Source of the DNA: JADJTT01 sp049306275
Lineage (GTDB): Bacteria; Bacteroidota; Bacteroidia; Chitinophagales; Saprospiraceae
Length of the DNA stretch: 64,000 nucleotides
NCBI GenBank assembly: GCA_049306275.1
Contig: JBAQQB010000112.1
Span: 29,344 to 93,343, forward strand
Direction of reading: 5' to 3'
The notes under the pieces were generated by a model. That model searched no databases and was not told where the DNA came from. It saw only the letters and a list, made by a program, of their open reading frames with translations. Each line of letters starts with the position of its first letter. Position 1 is the stretch's first letter. Shown piece after piece: positions 52,977-62,178 of the stretch. The position numbers and the translations under genes are program-made.

Positions 52977-53026
52977 ATTTTATGAAGAAGCAATTTGCAC
53001 GGCCGAAAAGTTAGCCATAAAAATCC

Positions 53027-53034
53027 TAACTTGC
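53027..53034 (+). promoter_or_regulatory. Candidate -7 box (TAACTTGC)
   Basis: TAACTTGC, a one-base variant of TAnnTTTG, lies 24 bp upstream of the ATG of the acidic helical protein. The same octamer stands 16 bp upstream of the enoyl-CoA isomerase gene at 62155. No -33 box is clear. Confidence 0.3.
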
Positions 53035-53058
53035 CCATAGAAACCAAAATCAACCAAC

Positions 53059-53937
53059 ATGGGAATTCTAAGTGACATGAAAAAACTCCTCTTCGGCGCC
53101 AAAGCCGTAGGGAAATCAGCCGCTGAAAAAGCAATGGAAGCCGGAAAAGAAGCCGGCGAAGAACTGCTGGAACGCTCCGGCGAAATGTTCGAAAAAGCCA
53201 AGGATAAAGTAGAAGATATCGGCGACAAAATCCTGACCGCCGGCGAAAAAGCCTACCGCTCCGCCGAATCTTTCGTCGAAGACCTCACCAAAGAAGAACC
53301 GGAAGAAAAACAGGAGGAAAAACCCGTGCCTCCTCCTCCAACCACAGAACGGCAACCGATCACCGACCCCGACCTGCTCCTGGAAGCCCCGGAAGAGCAA
53401 CCTCTCCCAACCCATCCGCTGGTGGAAAAAGCCCAGCAAACCGCCGAGAAAATCGGCGAACAGGTCATGGAAAAAGGCGCCGATGTGCTTGAAACCTTCA
53501 AGAGCGCCGCGCAAAAGGCAGGTAGCAAGTTTGAAGAGTTATTCGAAAAAGCCCAGGAAGAAGCCGCCAAGGAAAGCGCCGAATCCTCCATCGTCCAGGA
53601 CGCCAAAAAAACGGTCGATGACACTACTTCCCAAATGGACGATTTCATGGCCAAAGCCAAGGAATTTTCCGAAGAACCGCCCAAATCGCCCTACTCCAAA
53701 CTGGAAAAAAGCGAGCTGAGCGGCAAGGATGATTTCTTCGAAAAAGCAAAACGCTTCGCCGAAGGCGACTACGAGATGAAGGGCAAAAGCAAGATTACCA
53801 TCTCCCCCGACCCCACCCACGACCCCAATAAAAAGAACGAAGGCGAAATCAAAGGCTTCGACGACAACGATGGCGACGGCGACCATCTCATCGACGACGC
53901 CATTATCGACGACGGCGACGACGGAGATAAAAAGTAA
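53059..53937 (+). CDS. Highly charged helical protein with acidic Asp-rich tail
   Basis: 292 residues, no signal peptide or membrane helix. The first ~75 residues form a charged amphipathic coil (AAEKAMEAGKEAGEELLERS, EKAKDKVEDIGDKILTAGEKA), resembling YtxH/apolipoprotein-like or LEA-like repeats. A Pro/Glu linker (VPPPPTTERQP) follows, then a second, similar helical half (~120-190) and a third (~200-245, AKEFSEEPPKSPYSKLEKSE). The tail (DDNDGDGDHLIDDAIIDDGD) is very acidic. Similar multi-helix charged proteins protect membranes or proteins under stress in other organisms. That role is inference; no family is named with confidence. It is followed by two twin hairpin terminators. Confidence 0.6.
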   Translation: MGILSDMKKLLFGAKAVGKSAAEKAMEAGKEAGEELLERSGEMFEKAKDKVEDIGDKILTAGEKAYRSAESFVEDLTKEEPEEKQEEKPVPPPPTTERQPITDPDLLLEAPEEQPLPTHPLVEKAQQTAEKIGEQVMEKGADVLETFKSAAQKAGSKFEELFEKAQEEAAKESAESSIVQDAKKTVDDTTSQMDDFMAKAKEFSEEPPKSPYSKLEKSELSGKDDFFEKAKRFAEGDYEMKGKSKITISPDPTHDPNKKNEGEIKGFDDNDGDGDHLIDDAIIDDGDDGDKK

Positions 53938-53938
53938 A

Positions 53939-53962
53939 GGCTCCCGCCTCGCGGCGGGAGCC
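53939..53962. terminator. First of twin terminator hairpins
   Basis: GGCTCCCGCC and GGCGGGAGCC pair perfectly (10 bp) around the loop TCGC, directly after the stop of the acidic helical protein gene. The stem has A/T flanks (AAA before), so it may act in both directions between the convergent genes. Confidence 0.75.
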
Positions 53963-53973
53963 CGCTTCAAGCA

Positions 53974-53997
53974 CAGTCCCGCCTCACGGCGGGGCTG
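53974..53997. terminator. Second of twin terminator hairpins
   Basis: CAGTCCCGCC and GGCGGGGCTG form a 10-bp stem with one T-G pair and the loop TCAC, then TTTCCCTATTTT. It shares the inner CCCGCCTC-CGGCGGG with the first hairpin 35 bp earlier, so the pair looks like a duplication. It separates the convergent 53059 and 54032 genes. Confidence 0.75.
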
Positions 53998-54031
53998 TTT
54001 CCCTATTTTGGAGCTAACAAGGAATTTCTTT

Positions 54032-57000
54032 CTACCTGATTAGCGTCACATCTCCTTTTTTGAAAAAATCGCGCAGCTGCCCGCAACTGATCACCGCCGC
54101 CCGCACCCAGTAAACATACACCCCGGGGTCCAGCTCGCGGATGTCGTAGCGGCCGTCCCATCCATTTTCCAGTGACGTCGTTTCGAACAAAAGGTTGCCC
54201 CAGCGGTCGAATACCAGCAGCTCGTATTCCCGCATATCCACCCCCTGCGCCGCATAGCCCCTGAACGCATCGTTGATGCCGTCGCCGTTAGGGGAGAAGA
54301 TGTTGGGGAAATAAAGCGGGTTGGCCAACTCGTCATCAGCAAATTCCACTTCAAAGGTCTGCGTCAGTGCTTGGCATTCATTTTCAAAAATCACCTGGTA
54401 TGTTCCGGGCGCAGGCGCATCCCAAAACGAGCCTTTCCCCCCGTCAGGCCAGGTGATCGTGCCTTGACCGGTCTGGAAAGAGGCAAAAACCCGGGCAGTC
54501 GAGGCCGTGCAATCCCAGGGCTCGGCTTGAATCAACGGCTCAATCGGCGGTATCTGGGTCACGGCCGTCGTTTCTTCATACACACAGCCATTCCCATCGC
54601 TTATCCCAATCACGTAACCGCCCGCGGACAGGCTGTCAAATACCGGCCCTCCGGCAACTCCATTCAACGTGTACTGGAACGGACCCTCCCCCGAAAGCAG
54701 GCTGATCTCCAGGCTTCCTGTGGGCGTATTCCAGCATGAAGGACCGGAAACGAGTTCCCAGGTAGCGGCCGGAAATGCCGTCACCGAAACCTGTACCACC
54801 GAATCGCAACCCGCCGCATTCTGCAAAATAAAATTCTCCAAATCGCCCGCCTCCAAAGTCACTCCGAGATATAAAACCGTCTCTCCCGGACAGACATCCA
54901 GTTGCACCTGCGTCGTGTCGGTTTCCAATACCTGCACGGTTACGATGAGCAAAGAGTCACAGCCCTGGAAGGTCTGCAACAAAATAGTATCCTGAGTGCC
55001 AACCGGTATGGTCACGCCGTGGATGGTGACCGCCGTGCCTTCGCAGCCCGTGAGGGTAAGCGAGCTTTGCTGCGGTAAATATTCATTCACCACCACGTTG
55101 ACGACCGAATCGCAACCATTCACATCCGCATACACGAACTGCTGGGCGCTTCCAGCCGGCAAGGCCTGTCCGTTGTAATCGGCGGTTTCACCTTCGCAGG
55201 CCCCCAATATCAGGTTGACGGTATCTGACACAATGGGTGTAACCATTACCCGCACAATCGAATCGCAGCCCAGCCAACCGTCGAATACCAATTCCGTAAC
55301 GCTTCCCGCTGCGTATTGCTGACCGTTGTATTCCGCCGTTCCTCCCTGGCAAGCTTGCAACATCACATTGAGGGTATCTACCTTAACGTGCAGTACATTT
55401 ACCCAGATCAGGGAGTCGCAGCCCAACAGGTTTTGATACTCGAAAAGAACAAGAGTACCTGGCGGTATTAGTATTCCGTCGAAAATGACCGGAATATTCT
55501 CACATCCGATCAGGGTCAGGGAATCTGTGGTCGAACAATCCGGACTCAACAGCCAGTCAATCACCTCCACATCGTCGCAGCCCACCAGTTCGGCGCTCTC
55601 CTGCCAGCTTTGCACATAATTTACCCCGGCAGGCAAACTTGTCGTGTCGAGCTGTACGGTATACATCGTCGATAAAATATTCGCAAAGCTGTATGCCCCT
55701 CCGGCGCCGCTCACCGCCGGCGAAACCAGCACGCCATTTTCCCACAAACCAATACCGATGCCCGACACCAGCGTATCCGCCCCGTCGATGACGCCGTTTT
55801 GGTTGAGGTCCATGTAGACATTTCCGGAAATAGTGCCGTAGCCGTCCAATAGATCGAGCACCAATGGATCGGAGGTCGCCGTGCAACCCAGGTCATCCAC
55901 CATCTCGACATAGTAGGTACCGCTTTCGGTTACCGGCAGATCAGCCATGGTTCCCTGCGGCGCCGCGACAGGCGCGCCGTTGAAATACCACTGGTAACTC
56001 ACCACCGAAGGCAGGTCGGGAATGCAAATGGTATCGGGCTTGCACTGGGTATGGCATCCCGAAGGGATGGCGCCGAGGTAAGGACCGGGTTCTACCGTCA
56101 CGGGCGTATTGCCCTCTCTCCGGCAGCCGCTGCTGTTGATAGCCACCGCGTTGTAGAGGCCGGGCAGCACTGCCTGAATACTGGTTCCAAGCTGCCCGGT
56201 TGTCCAAACATACGTCAGCGCCGGGTCGGGGTTGTTCACAGAAATGGCCGTCGCCTGCCCCGCGCAGGCCGGAGCGGCGGAGGCCGCGATGTCGAAAGGC
56301 GCCGGAAGCTCGTTGACCGTCACGTTGAAAGGACCTATCGTGCTCGAGCAACCCGTACTCTGATCGGTCACCACCACGGTAAAGGGATGTACGCCCACCG
56401 GCAGCGGATTGCCCCGCCAGTCGGCAAAAATGGCCGTGGGACCCGTAAAACCATTCGACCAAATGTAGGTCTGACCCGGGCTACCCTCCATCTGCAAAAT
56501 CACATCCTCGCCCGCGCAGGCCGAGTAAGCATTGTAGAAAATCCCCACCGGCTGGCCGTATTCGTTGTACTCCACCGCGGTGATGACGGCGCTGGGTCCC
56601 GCTACTACATCCACCTCGAAAGGTGGCGGCGCGTATTCGCAGCCCAGTCCGTCAGTCAGGGTTACTTCGTAAACGCCCGATTCGAGAGCGGCTATCGTTT
56701 CCGTATTTTGCCCGCCAGACCAGGACCAGGACACGCCCCCAGAAGGAGCGGTCAGCAATACTGTATCGCCTTCGCAGACCTGGGCGGGGTCGGGCAAGGA
56801 CGAAACAAGGCCGCTGAGGTTATTGATATCGATTGATATTGACTGGGAAATACTGTCGGTGCAGTTGTATATCGACGTCGCCGTCAGTTGCACGTCGTAG
56901 CTGCCCGTGGCAGAAAAGATATGGAAAGTCGACGCGCTGGAAGCCCCATTCGCCGCCCCGCTGGCCGGATCGCCAAAATCCCATGCAACGCTGATCACAT

Positions 57001-60000
57001 TGGAAGGAACGATCGCTTCGAAAGGCAGCGGCGTTCCCTGACAGGTCACCAGCGGAAGGTCGAAATTCACCGCCGGCGGCGCATAGACCTCCACCTGCCG
57101 GGTAATCGACGACTGGCAACCGCTCTGCGCCGTGATGGTCAGGATGACGTTGTAGACGCCGGCAGCCGCGTAGGTATGGGCTGGCGAAGACTGAACAGAG
57201 GTATTGCCATCTCCAAAATCCCAATCCCAGGAAGCGATAGAAGTCGTGGGGATGAAAGTCGACCGGTCTTCAAACTGAATGGCTGCATCGACACAACCTG
57301 GCGAAACGTAAAAATCAGCCGCCGCGGGAATGGTGATGATATGTGCATCCCAACAAATGTCGCCGGTAGCAGCGGAGATGCCGGTGAGCACCACATCATA
57401 GAACCCTGCCTGGTTGTAAAAATGGTTGACCGTGGGTCCTTGATCATTACTGGTTGCGCCATCGCCAAAAGACCAGGAAAGGGTGCCCGGGACAAGGTCG
57501 GGTGAAATATCCTGAAAAACCCCTTCCGCACAATTAGAAGTCGGCGGCATGATCTGAAATACCACACTTGTTCCTTCTTCACAATCGGTAATTATGCCGC
57601 CGCCGCTTCCGCCGGGCGCGCCGCCGCCGCCGCCGCAAGTTCCGCCGCCCGGCGGACAGTACAGAAATATCTCCAACACATTGGAAACGGTCGTGCAGCC
57701 GTTGGCATCGGTTGCCTCCACCCAATAGTCGCCATAGCCCAAATCTACCAGGCTCGTCGCATCGGCGCCTACGGGGTTGCCATTGAAAAACCATTGATAG
57801 GTATAACCCGACCCCGTCGTAGTGGCATACAGGGTGGCCGGCGGATGCCCGGTGCAATAACCCGTTGGGTCGGGGGTGGATATGTAGACCTCGGGAATGG
57901 GAAATTCTCCGATCGCAAAACTGGCGCTGCCTTCGCAACCCGAGGCGTTGGCTACTACGACCTGGTAAACGCCGGGACCAAGTTGCGGCATGGGATCGGT
58001 GGAAACCAATGCGCCGTTTTCATCGAGCCATTGATAGGTGGAAAATGCCGTCAGGGTGCTCACCTGCGCCGTATTGCCCTGGCAGATGCCCGCCGGAAAC
58101 ACCGGGTCGGGAACAGGCAAGGGCTGAATATCGACTGCGGCCGAAGCGGTAAAGCTACAGACAGCAACCTCCACCGTCGCAGGACCGGGGGTATGCCAAA
58201 GAATCTCCACCATTGCCGTGCCTGCGCCGTTCAGCACGGTCCCCGCGTCAGGGGGGGTAATGGACCACAGGTAAACACCTGCGCCGGTTTCATTTATCGA
58301 AAAAACCGAAGTATTCTCCACGCAAACATCCGATGGCGTGTTCAATGTCAGTCCCTGCAATGCCTGCACCGACAGGCTCACCGGCGGCGAAGGGCATAGC
58401 GGGCCCATAGGCGAAGTTTGTGCCACCTCCAGTTCGTAGGGGGGACTCGGGCCCCAGTTGACTACGACGGAGGGACCGCCTTGTGTGGTAATAGCGCCCC
58501 CGTTGTTGATCGTCCAGCTGAAAGTGCTATTTGGTTGCCCGGTGACCACCGAATAGGTGTAAGGCGTACCAGGGCAGATCAAGGCAGGGCCATCGATCCC
58601 TGCCGGGGCGCCCGGCAGGGTCCGCACATCCACCACGATGACATAGCTGTCGCGGCAGTATAGGCTGGGATCCGCTGCGGTGGCCACAAGGCGGTATTTT
58701 CCGGGACCGAAGGTCCAATCGACCGGCTGGATGGCCAGCGCGGAGGGCGATGTCCACAAGACCGTGCCATCGGTTTGTTGCACCTCCCAGTTCCAGGCGT
58801 TGCCGCCGAAGGGATACACGTTTTGCGCCTGGTAGCTGGCCGTTTGGCCCTCGCATACGACGATGGGGCCCGCTGTATAAAATTCGTTCAGAATACCCAC
58901 CGGCAGTATGGCGGAGCCTGAGCATTCCAGAAAACAATTGTCGTATTCCACCTGCACCCACTCCGTCAGCCCGGATGAAAGGGGGCCGTCCCAGCGCACT
59001 GAAATCCGGTTGGTGCCCTGGCCGGCGAGTATCTGTCCCAGGCTGGATACGGTCCAGTTATAACTGGCGCCGTCATATTCGGGGATGGAGTAGAGGGCTA
59101 CTTCGCCCCGGCATACCTCCTGCGGGCCGTCGATGACCGCGTTGGCGTTCATCACGGGTATCTGCTCGACCATGGTGGCGGCGCAGTAAGTGGAGGCGCA
59201 GCTGCTTACGTCGAGTTCTATATAACCTACTGGCCCATCAAGCCATTCAATAGTAATAAAATTATCTGCCGGGCCGCCGCCGCCGAGGATATTGGCGGAG
59301 CCCGTTACATTCCAGCCGAAAAAAGTGCAGTTGGCCGAAGTAGTGTAGGTCACCACCTCCCCCGCGCACACCGCACCCGCGCAGTCAATCGCCGGCGTTT
59401 CCGCGGCTTCGACCTGGATGAGCAGGGAGGTGGTATCGCTGCAACCGCATTCATTGGCGGCTACGAGGGTCACCTCGTATGTGCCGGGGTCATGGAAGGT
59501 AAATTCCGGATCGAGCTGGGTCGACACGCCCAATACGTCGAAAAACCAACCGAAGGACTCCGCCCCCTGGCTCAAGTTGTCGAAATAGACGGTCTGCCCC
59601 TGGCAGATGCTCACCACCCCGGCATTGGGCGGCGGCTGGGTGGTAAACGCCGCATCCGGGTCGGGTACGATCTCGACGCAGATGCCGCCTTCTCCGGGAC
59701 AAATCCCATCCACAAACACCCCGATGAAGCCCGTGCCCGCGGCCCCCCATGTGACAGTCAGGAAATTGCCGTTGACCTCCCAGCTCTCCGCTCCCGACAC
59801 CGTCCACTGCGCCGAAGGGCCGCCTGGCGGGTTGGAGGCGTTGGAAATGGTGTAGGTCACTGTGCTGTTGGCGCATACCTTCTGGCATTCCGCCGAAGTG
59901 TTCAGGCTGTCTTGTCCGCACAGGGAAGTTGTGAGTGAGATGATTTCAGGCTGGTAAAAATCCACTACCGTGACCTGCATGGTATCGGCGCCCTGGGCGC

Positions 60001-60313
60001 AGTCGAATTGAGCGCTCAGAATGTATATGCCGGGTAAAAAGTTAATGGTTTGATCCCAGCAAATGACGACGGATCCATTGGATCCTCCCGTGACGGGGAT
60101 AGTGATAACCGTACCGTTTGGAGTCAACAGGAACCATTGGCCGTAGGGAGGGCAGTTTGGAGGGAGGTTTGTCGCAATATAGGTCGCGCAATCTCCCAGA
60201 CAAACGATGTCAGGCCCCACGATCTGGGGCACTAATTGCGCTTGGGCTTCCTGGTAATAAAAAAAGGAAAAAAACACAAACAGGATCGGCAGGCGTGTAA
60301 ACGGCTTCATCAT
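54032..60313 (-). CDS. 2,094-residue PKD/Ig-like surface protein with T9SS type B sorting domain
   Basis: Start: ATG at 60313 (MMKPFTRLPILFVFFSFFYY signal peptide); an upstream extension to 60379 has no signal character. The first ~880 residues are Ig-like and PKD-like units (FTFHDPGTYEVTLVAANECG). A Gly-rich hinge (GGGTCGGGGGAPGGSGGG) follows. Then come three PKD domains (NHFYNQAGFYDVVLTG, HTYAAAGVYNVILTIT, HIFSATGSYDVQLTAT), more Ig-like units, one SdrD-B-like domain (ISGNVYMDLNQNGVIDG) and five ~55-residue units ending in GCDS-x(4)-V. The C-terminus, YFPNIFSPNGDGINDAFRG to KKGDVTLIR, is the CHU_C type B signal. It should be exported by T9SS and displayed or released. Function unknown; adhesion is inference. 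Confidence 0.88.
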   Translation of the reverse strand: MMKPFTRLPILFVFFSFFYYQEAQAQLVPQIVGPDIVCLGDCATYIATNLPPNCPPYGQWFLLTPNGTVITIPVTGGSNGSVVICWDQTINFLPGIYILSAQFDCAQGADTMQVTVVDFYQPEIISLTTSLCGQDSLNTSAECQKVCANSTVTYTISNASNPPGGPSAQWTVSGAESWEVNGNFLTVTWGAAGTGFIGVFVDGICPGEGGICVEIVPDPDAAFTTQPPPNAGVVSICQGQTVYFDNLSQGAESFGWFFDVLGVSTQLDPEFTFHDPGTYEVTLVAANECGCSDTTSLLIQVEAAETPAIDCAGAVCAGEVVTYTTSANCTFFGWNVTGSANILGGGGPADNFITIEWLDGPVGYIELDVSSCASTYCAATMVEQIPVMNANAVIDGPQEVCRGEVALYSIPEYDGASYNWTVSSLGQILAGQGTNRISVRWDGPLSSGLTEWVQVEYDNCFLECSGSAILPVGILNEFYTAGPIVVCEGQTASYQAQNVYPFGGNAWNWEVQQTDGTVLWTSPSALAIQPVDWTFGPGKYRLVATAADPSLYCRDSYVIVVDVRTLPGAPAGIDGPALICPGTPYTYSVVTGQPNSTFSWTINNGGAITTQGGPSVVVNWGPSPPYELEVAQTSPMGPLCPSPPVSLSVQALQGLTLNTPSDVCVENTSVFSINETGAGVYLWSITPPDAGTVLNGAGTAMVEILWHTPGPATVEVAVCSFTASAAVDIQPLPVPDPVFPAGICQGNTAQVSTLTAFSTYQWLDENGALVSTDPMPQLGPGVYQVVVANASGCEGSASFAIGEFPIPEVYISTPDPTGYCTGHPPATLYATTTGSGYTYQWFFNGNPVGADATSLVDLGYGDYWVEATDANGCTTVSNVLEIFLYCPPGGGTCGGGGGAPGGSGGGIITDCEEGTSVVFQIMPPTSNCAEGVFQDISPDLVPGTLSWSFGDGATSNDQGPTVNHFYNQAGFYDVVLTGISAATGDICWDAHIITIPAAADFYVSPGCVDAAIQFEDRSTFIPTTSIASWDWDFGDGNTSVQSSPAHTYAAAGVYNVILTITAQSGCQSSITRQVEVYAPPAVNFDLPLVTCQGTPLPFEAIVPSNVISVAWDFGDPASGAANGASSASTFHIFSATGSYDVQLTATSIYNCTDSISQSISIDINNLSGLVSSLPDPAQVCEGDTVLLTAPSGGVSWSWSGGQNTETIAALESGVYEVTLTDGLGCEYAPPPFEVDVVAGPSAVITAVEYNEYGQPVGIFYNAYSACAGEDVILQMEGSPGQTYIWSNGFTGPTAIFADWRGNPLPVGVHPFTVVVTDQSTGCSSTIGPFNVTVNELPAPFDIAASAAPACAGQATAISVNNPDPALTYVWTTGQLGTSIQAVLPGLYNAVAINSSGCRREGNTPVTVEPGPYLGAIPSGCHTQCKPDTICIPDLPSVVSYQWYFNGAPVAAPQGTMADLPVTESGTYYVEMVDDLGCTATSDPLVLDLLDGYGTISGNVYMDLNQNGVIDGADTLVSGIGIGLWENGVLVSPAVSGAGGAYSFANILSTMYTVQLDTTSLPAGVNYVQSWQESAELVGCDDVEVIDWLLSPDCSTTDSLTLIGCENIPVIFDGILIPPGTLVLFEYQNLLGCDSLIWVNVLHVKVDTLNVMLQACQGGTAEYNGQQYAAGSVTELVFDGWLGCDSIVRVMVTPIVSDTVNLILGACEGETADYNGQALPAGSAQQFVYADVNGCDSVVNVVVNEYLPQQSSLTLTGCEGTAVTIHGVTIPVGTQDTILLQTFQGCDSLLIVTVQVLETDTTQVQLDVCPGETVLYLGVTLEAGDLENFILQNAAGCDSVVQVSVTAFPAATWELVSGPSCWNTPTGSLEISLLSGEGPFQYTLNGVAGGPVFDSLSAGGYVIGISDGNGCVYEETTAVTQIPPIEPLIQAEPWDCTASTARVFASFQTGQGTITWPDGGKGSFWDAPAPGTYQVIFENECQALTQTFEVEFADDELANPLYFPNIFSPNGDGINDAFRGYAAQGVDMREYELLVFDRWGNLLFETTSLENGWDGRYDIRELDPGVYVYWVRAAVISCGQLRDFFKKGDVTLIR

Positions 60314-60373
60314 GGGATCAACTTTTAATCTATGTGAAGATACGCCTTGAGATAGAATCGTTGCCTTCCCCCC

Positions 60374-60411
60374 TTTCACTTTTTCACCTTTTCACTATTT
60401 CACTCTTTCAC
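60374..60411. repeat. 8-bp tandem repeat (GTGAAA words) at the end of glgP
   Basis: TTTCAC occurs at 60374, 60382, 60390, 60398 and 60406, an exact 8-bp period, with the two bases between words free to vary. On the minus strand this is GTGAAAnn, and it covers the last codons and TGA stop of glgP and continues into the gap before the next gene. Confidence 0.85.
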
Positions 60412-62073
60412 CAACACCCTCGCCCCATACATCACCTCATAATATTCCCTGGCCATTCTGGCCGAATCAAAAAACGGCCTGATCTCGCGCATGCTGTTGA
60501 GCACGAGTTGCCACCAGGCGCCGGAGGGATCGTAGTAGCGGGGCAGCACGTCTGTTTCCAGCGTGCGGTAGAGGTTATCCAGGTCGATGCGGTCCTGCTC
60601 GACGTGGTGAAGGGCGGGGTCGGCGGCGGGCAGCACGAAGGCGTTGTGGTTGTGCTTGCCGAATTCTGGCACCCAGCCATCGGGAATGGAGAGGTTGAGG
60701 CTGCCGTTCATCGCGGCTGTCATGCCGCTGGTGCCGGAAGCTTCGCGTGTGATGCGCGGCGTGTTGAGCCACACATCGGCGCCCTGCTTGAGGGCTTTCG
60801 ACAGCGCCAGTTCGTAGCCGGTCAGCACCGCCATGTTGGCGTGCTGATGCGACAGATGCACCAGGCTGTTGAATATTTCTATGGCTTCGAAATCGGTCGG
60901 ATAGGGTTTCCCTGCCCAGATGATCTGCACGGGCTTATCGGCGTGGTGCAACAGGGCGCCGAAGCGCTCCTGATCGCGCGTGATCAGGTCGGCGCGCTTG
61001 TAGCGGGCGTAGCGGCGCGCCCACACGATAGTCAGTATATCGGGGTCGAAGAGCCTGCCCGTCTGATCGGCCACGATGCGGAAGAGCTGCTCCTTCATCT
61101 CGCGCTTGCGGCGCTTCAGGGCCTCTGCGTCGCCGCTCTCCATGGCGCGGTCGAGGGCGGGGTCGTGCCAGTAGCGGTGGTTTTGCGAGTTGGTCACGTG
61201 GGTGATCGGGCAGATGCCTTCGAATTCACCCCACATCTGCCGGGCCACTTCACCGTGCATTTTCGACACCCCGTTGGCGATCTTCGACATGCGCAACCCG
61301 ATGAGGGTCTGGTTGAAAATATGTCCGTCGACGCCCGTGATCGTACGCACTTCCGGCAGGGTCAGGTCGCCGAAAAAGCTCATGCGGTCGAGCAGGTAGA
61401 GGTCATGTTTTTCATTGCCGGCCTCCACGGGGGTATGGGTGGTGAAGACGATGCGGTCGCGCACTTCGTCCATGTCCCGGTATTTCTCATACAGATGGAA
61501 GGCCGCCGGCAGGGCGTGGGCTTCGTTGAAATGGTAGACGTCGGGCTCCCAGCCAAGAATATCCAGCAGTTTGGCGCCGCCCTTGCCCAGCAGGATGTAC
61601 TGCGCCACCTTGGCTTCCGTATTGCTGTCGTAAAGGTTATGGCTGATGGTCTGCGCCAGCCAGTCGTTTTCAGGCAGGTCGGTCGAAAGCAGGAAAATCG
61701 GCGCCGTGCCGAATACCTCGGGAGCCAGGTACCAGGCCTTCACCTTCACCGGCGCGCGGTTGACATTGATGTCGAAGGTGATGCCCGTATCCTGCAGGAA
61801 ATTGTAGAACCGTTCGCGGAACAGCACGTCCATCTCGCCGTTGCCCTTGCGGGTCTGGTCGTAGTAGCCGTATTTCCAAAGAATGCCAATTCCGATGAGG
61901 TTCTGCTTCAGGTCGAAGGCTGAGCGCATGTGCGAGCCCGCCAGGTACCCCAAACCACCGGAAAAAATCTTCAGCGCCTGGTCGATACCGAATTCCATGC
62001 AGAAGTAGGCGGTTTTTTGGGAAAAAGAAGGATGGGGGTTATATGGAAACGAGAATGGCTGGAAAGACAGCAT
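60400..62073 (-). CDS. glgP: Short alpha-glucan (glycogen/starch) phosphorylase-family protein
   Basis: 557 residues, against ~700-850 for most GT35 phosphorylases. N-terminal CMEFGIDQALKIFSGGLGYL is the family's catalytic-site start; VYHFNEAHALPAAFHLYE, ITHVTNSQNHRYWHDPAL and IVWARRYARYKRADLI are further core motifs. The motif around the usual PLP lysine reads EASGTSGMTAAMNGSLN: the expected Lys of GTSGMK is Thr (codon ACA). Phosphorylases use PLP bound to that Lys, so activity by the classical mechanism is doubtful. I recall the Thr form in other Bacteroidota but cannot check. If active, it splits or makes alpha-1,4-glucan. The stop lies in an 8-bp repeat; the ATG at 62073 follows A/T-rich repeats. 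Confidence 0.82.
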   Translation of the reverse strand: MLSFQPFSFPYNPHPSFSQKTAYFCMEFGIDQALKIFSGGLGYLAGSHMRSAFDLKQNLIGIGILWKYGYYDQTRKGNGEMDVLFRERFYNFLQDTGITFDINVNRAPVKVKAWYLAPEVFGTAPIFLLSTDLPENDWLAQTISHNLYDSNTEAKVAQYILLGKGGAKLLDILGWEPDVYHFNEAHALPAAFHLYEKYRDMDEVRDRIVFTTHTPVEAGNEKHDLYLLDRMSFFGDLTLPEVRTITGVDGHIFNQTLIGLRMSKIANGVSKMHGEVARQMWGEFEGICPITHVTNSQNHRYWHDPALDRAMESGDAEALKRRKREMKEQLFRIVADQTGRLFDPDILTIVWARRYARYKRADLITRDQERFGALLHHADKPVQIIWAGKPYPTDFEAIEIFNSLVHLSHQHANMAVLTGYELALSKALKQGADVWLNTPRITREASGTSGMTAAMNGSLNLSIPDGWVPEFGKHNHNAFVLPAADPALHHVEQDRIDLDNLYRTLETDVLPRYYDPSGAWWQLVLNSMREIRPFFDSARMAREYYEVMYGARVLVKE

Positions 62074-62080
62074 TTTTTGG

Positions 62081-62111
62081 AGTTTATAAGTTTATGGGGG
62101 TATTAGTTTAT
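62081..62111. repeat. AGTTTAT word repeat upstream of glgP
   Basis: AGTTTAT occurs at 62081, 62089 and 62105, the first two 8 bp apart, ~10 bp upstream of the glgP ATG. The first copy extends to AGTTTATAAG, the same 10-mer that starts the inverted repeat at 45358. Confidence 0.6.
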
Positions 62112-62154
62112 GCAACAGAAAGCGGCAAAGATATCATTTTTCTTCCCATCTCCT

Positions 62155-62162
62155 TAACTTGC
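62155..62162 (+). promoter_or_regulatory. Candidate -7 box (TAACTTGC)
   Basis: TAACTTGC lies 16 bp upstream of the enoyl-CoA isomerase ATG, identical to the octamer found before the 53059 gene. It is one base from TAnnTTTG and no -33 element is clear. Confidence 0.3.
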
Positions 62163-62178
62163 GCCAAAAGTTGACCAT

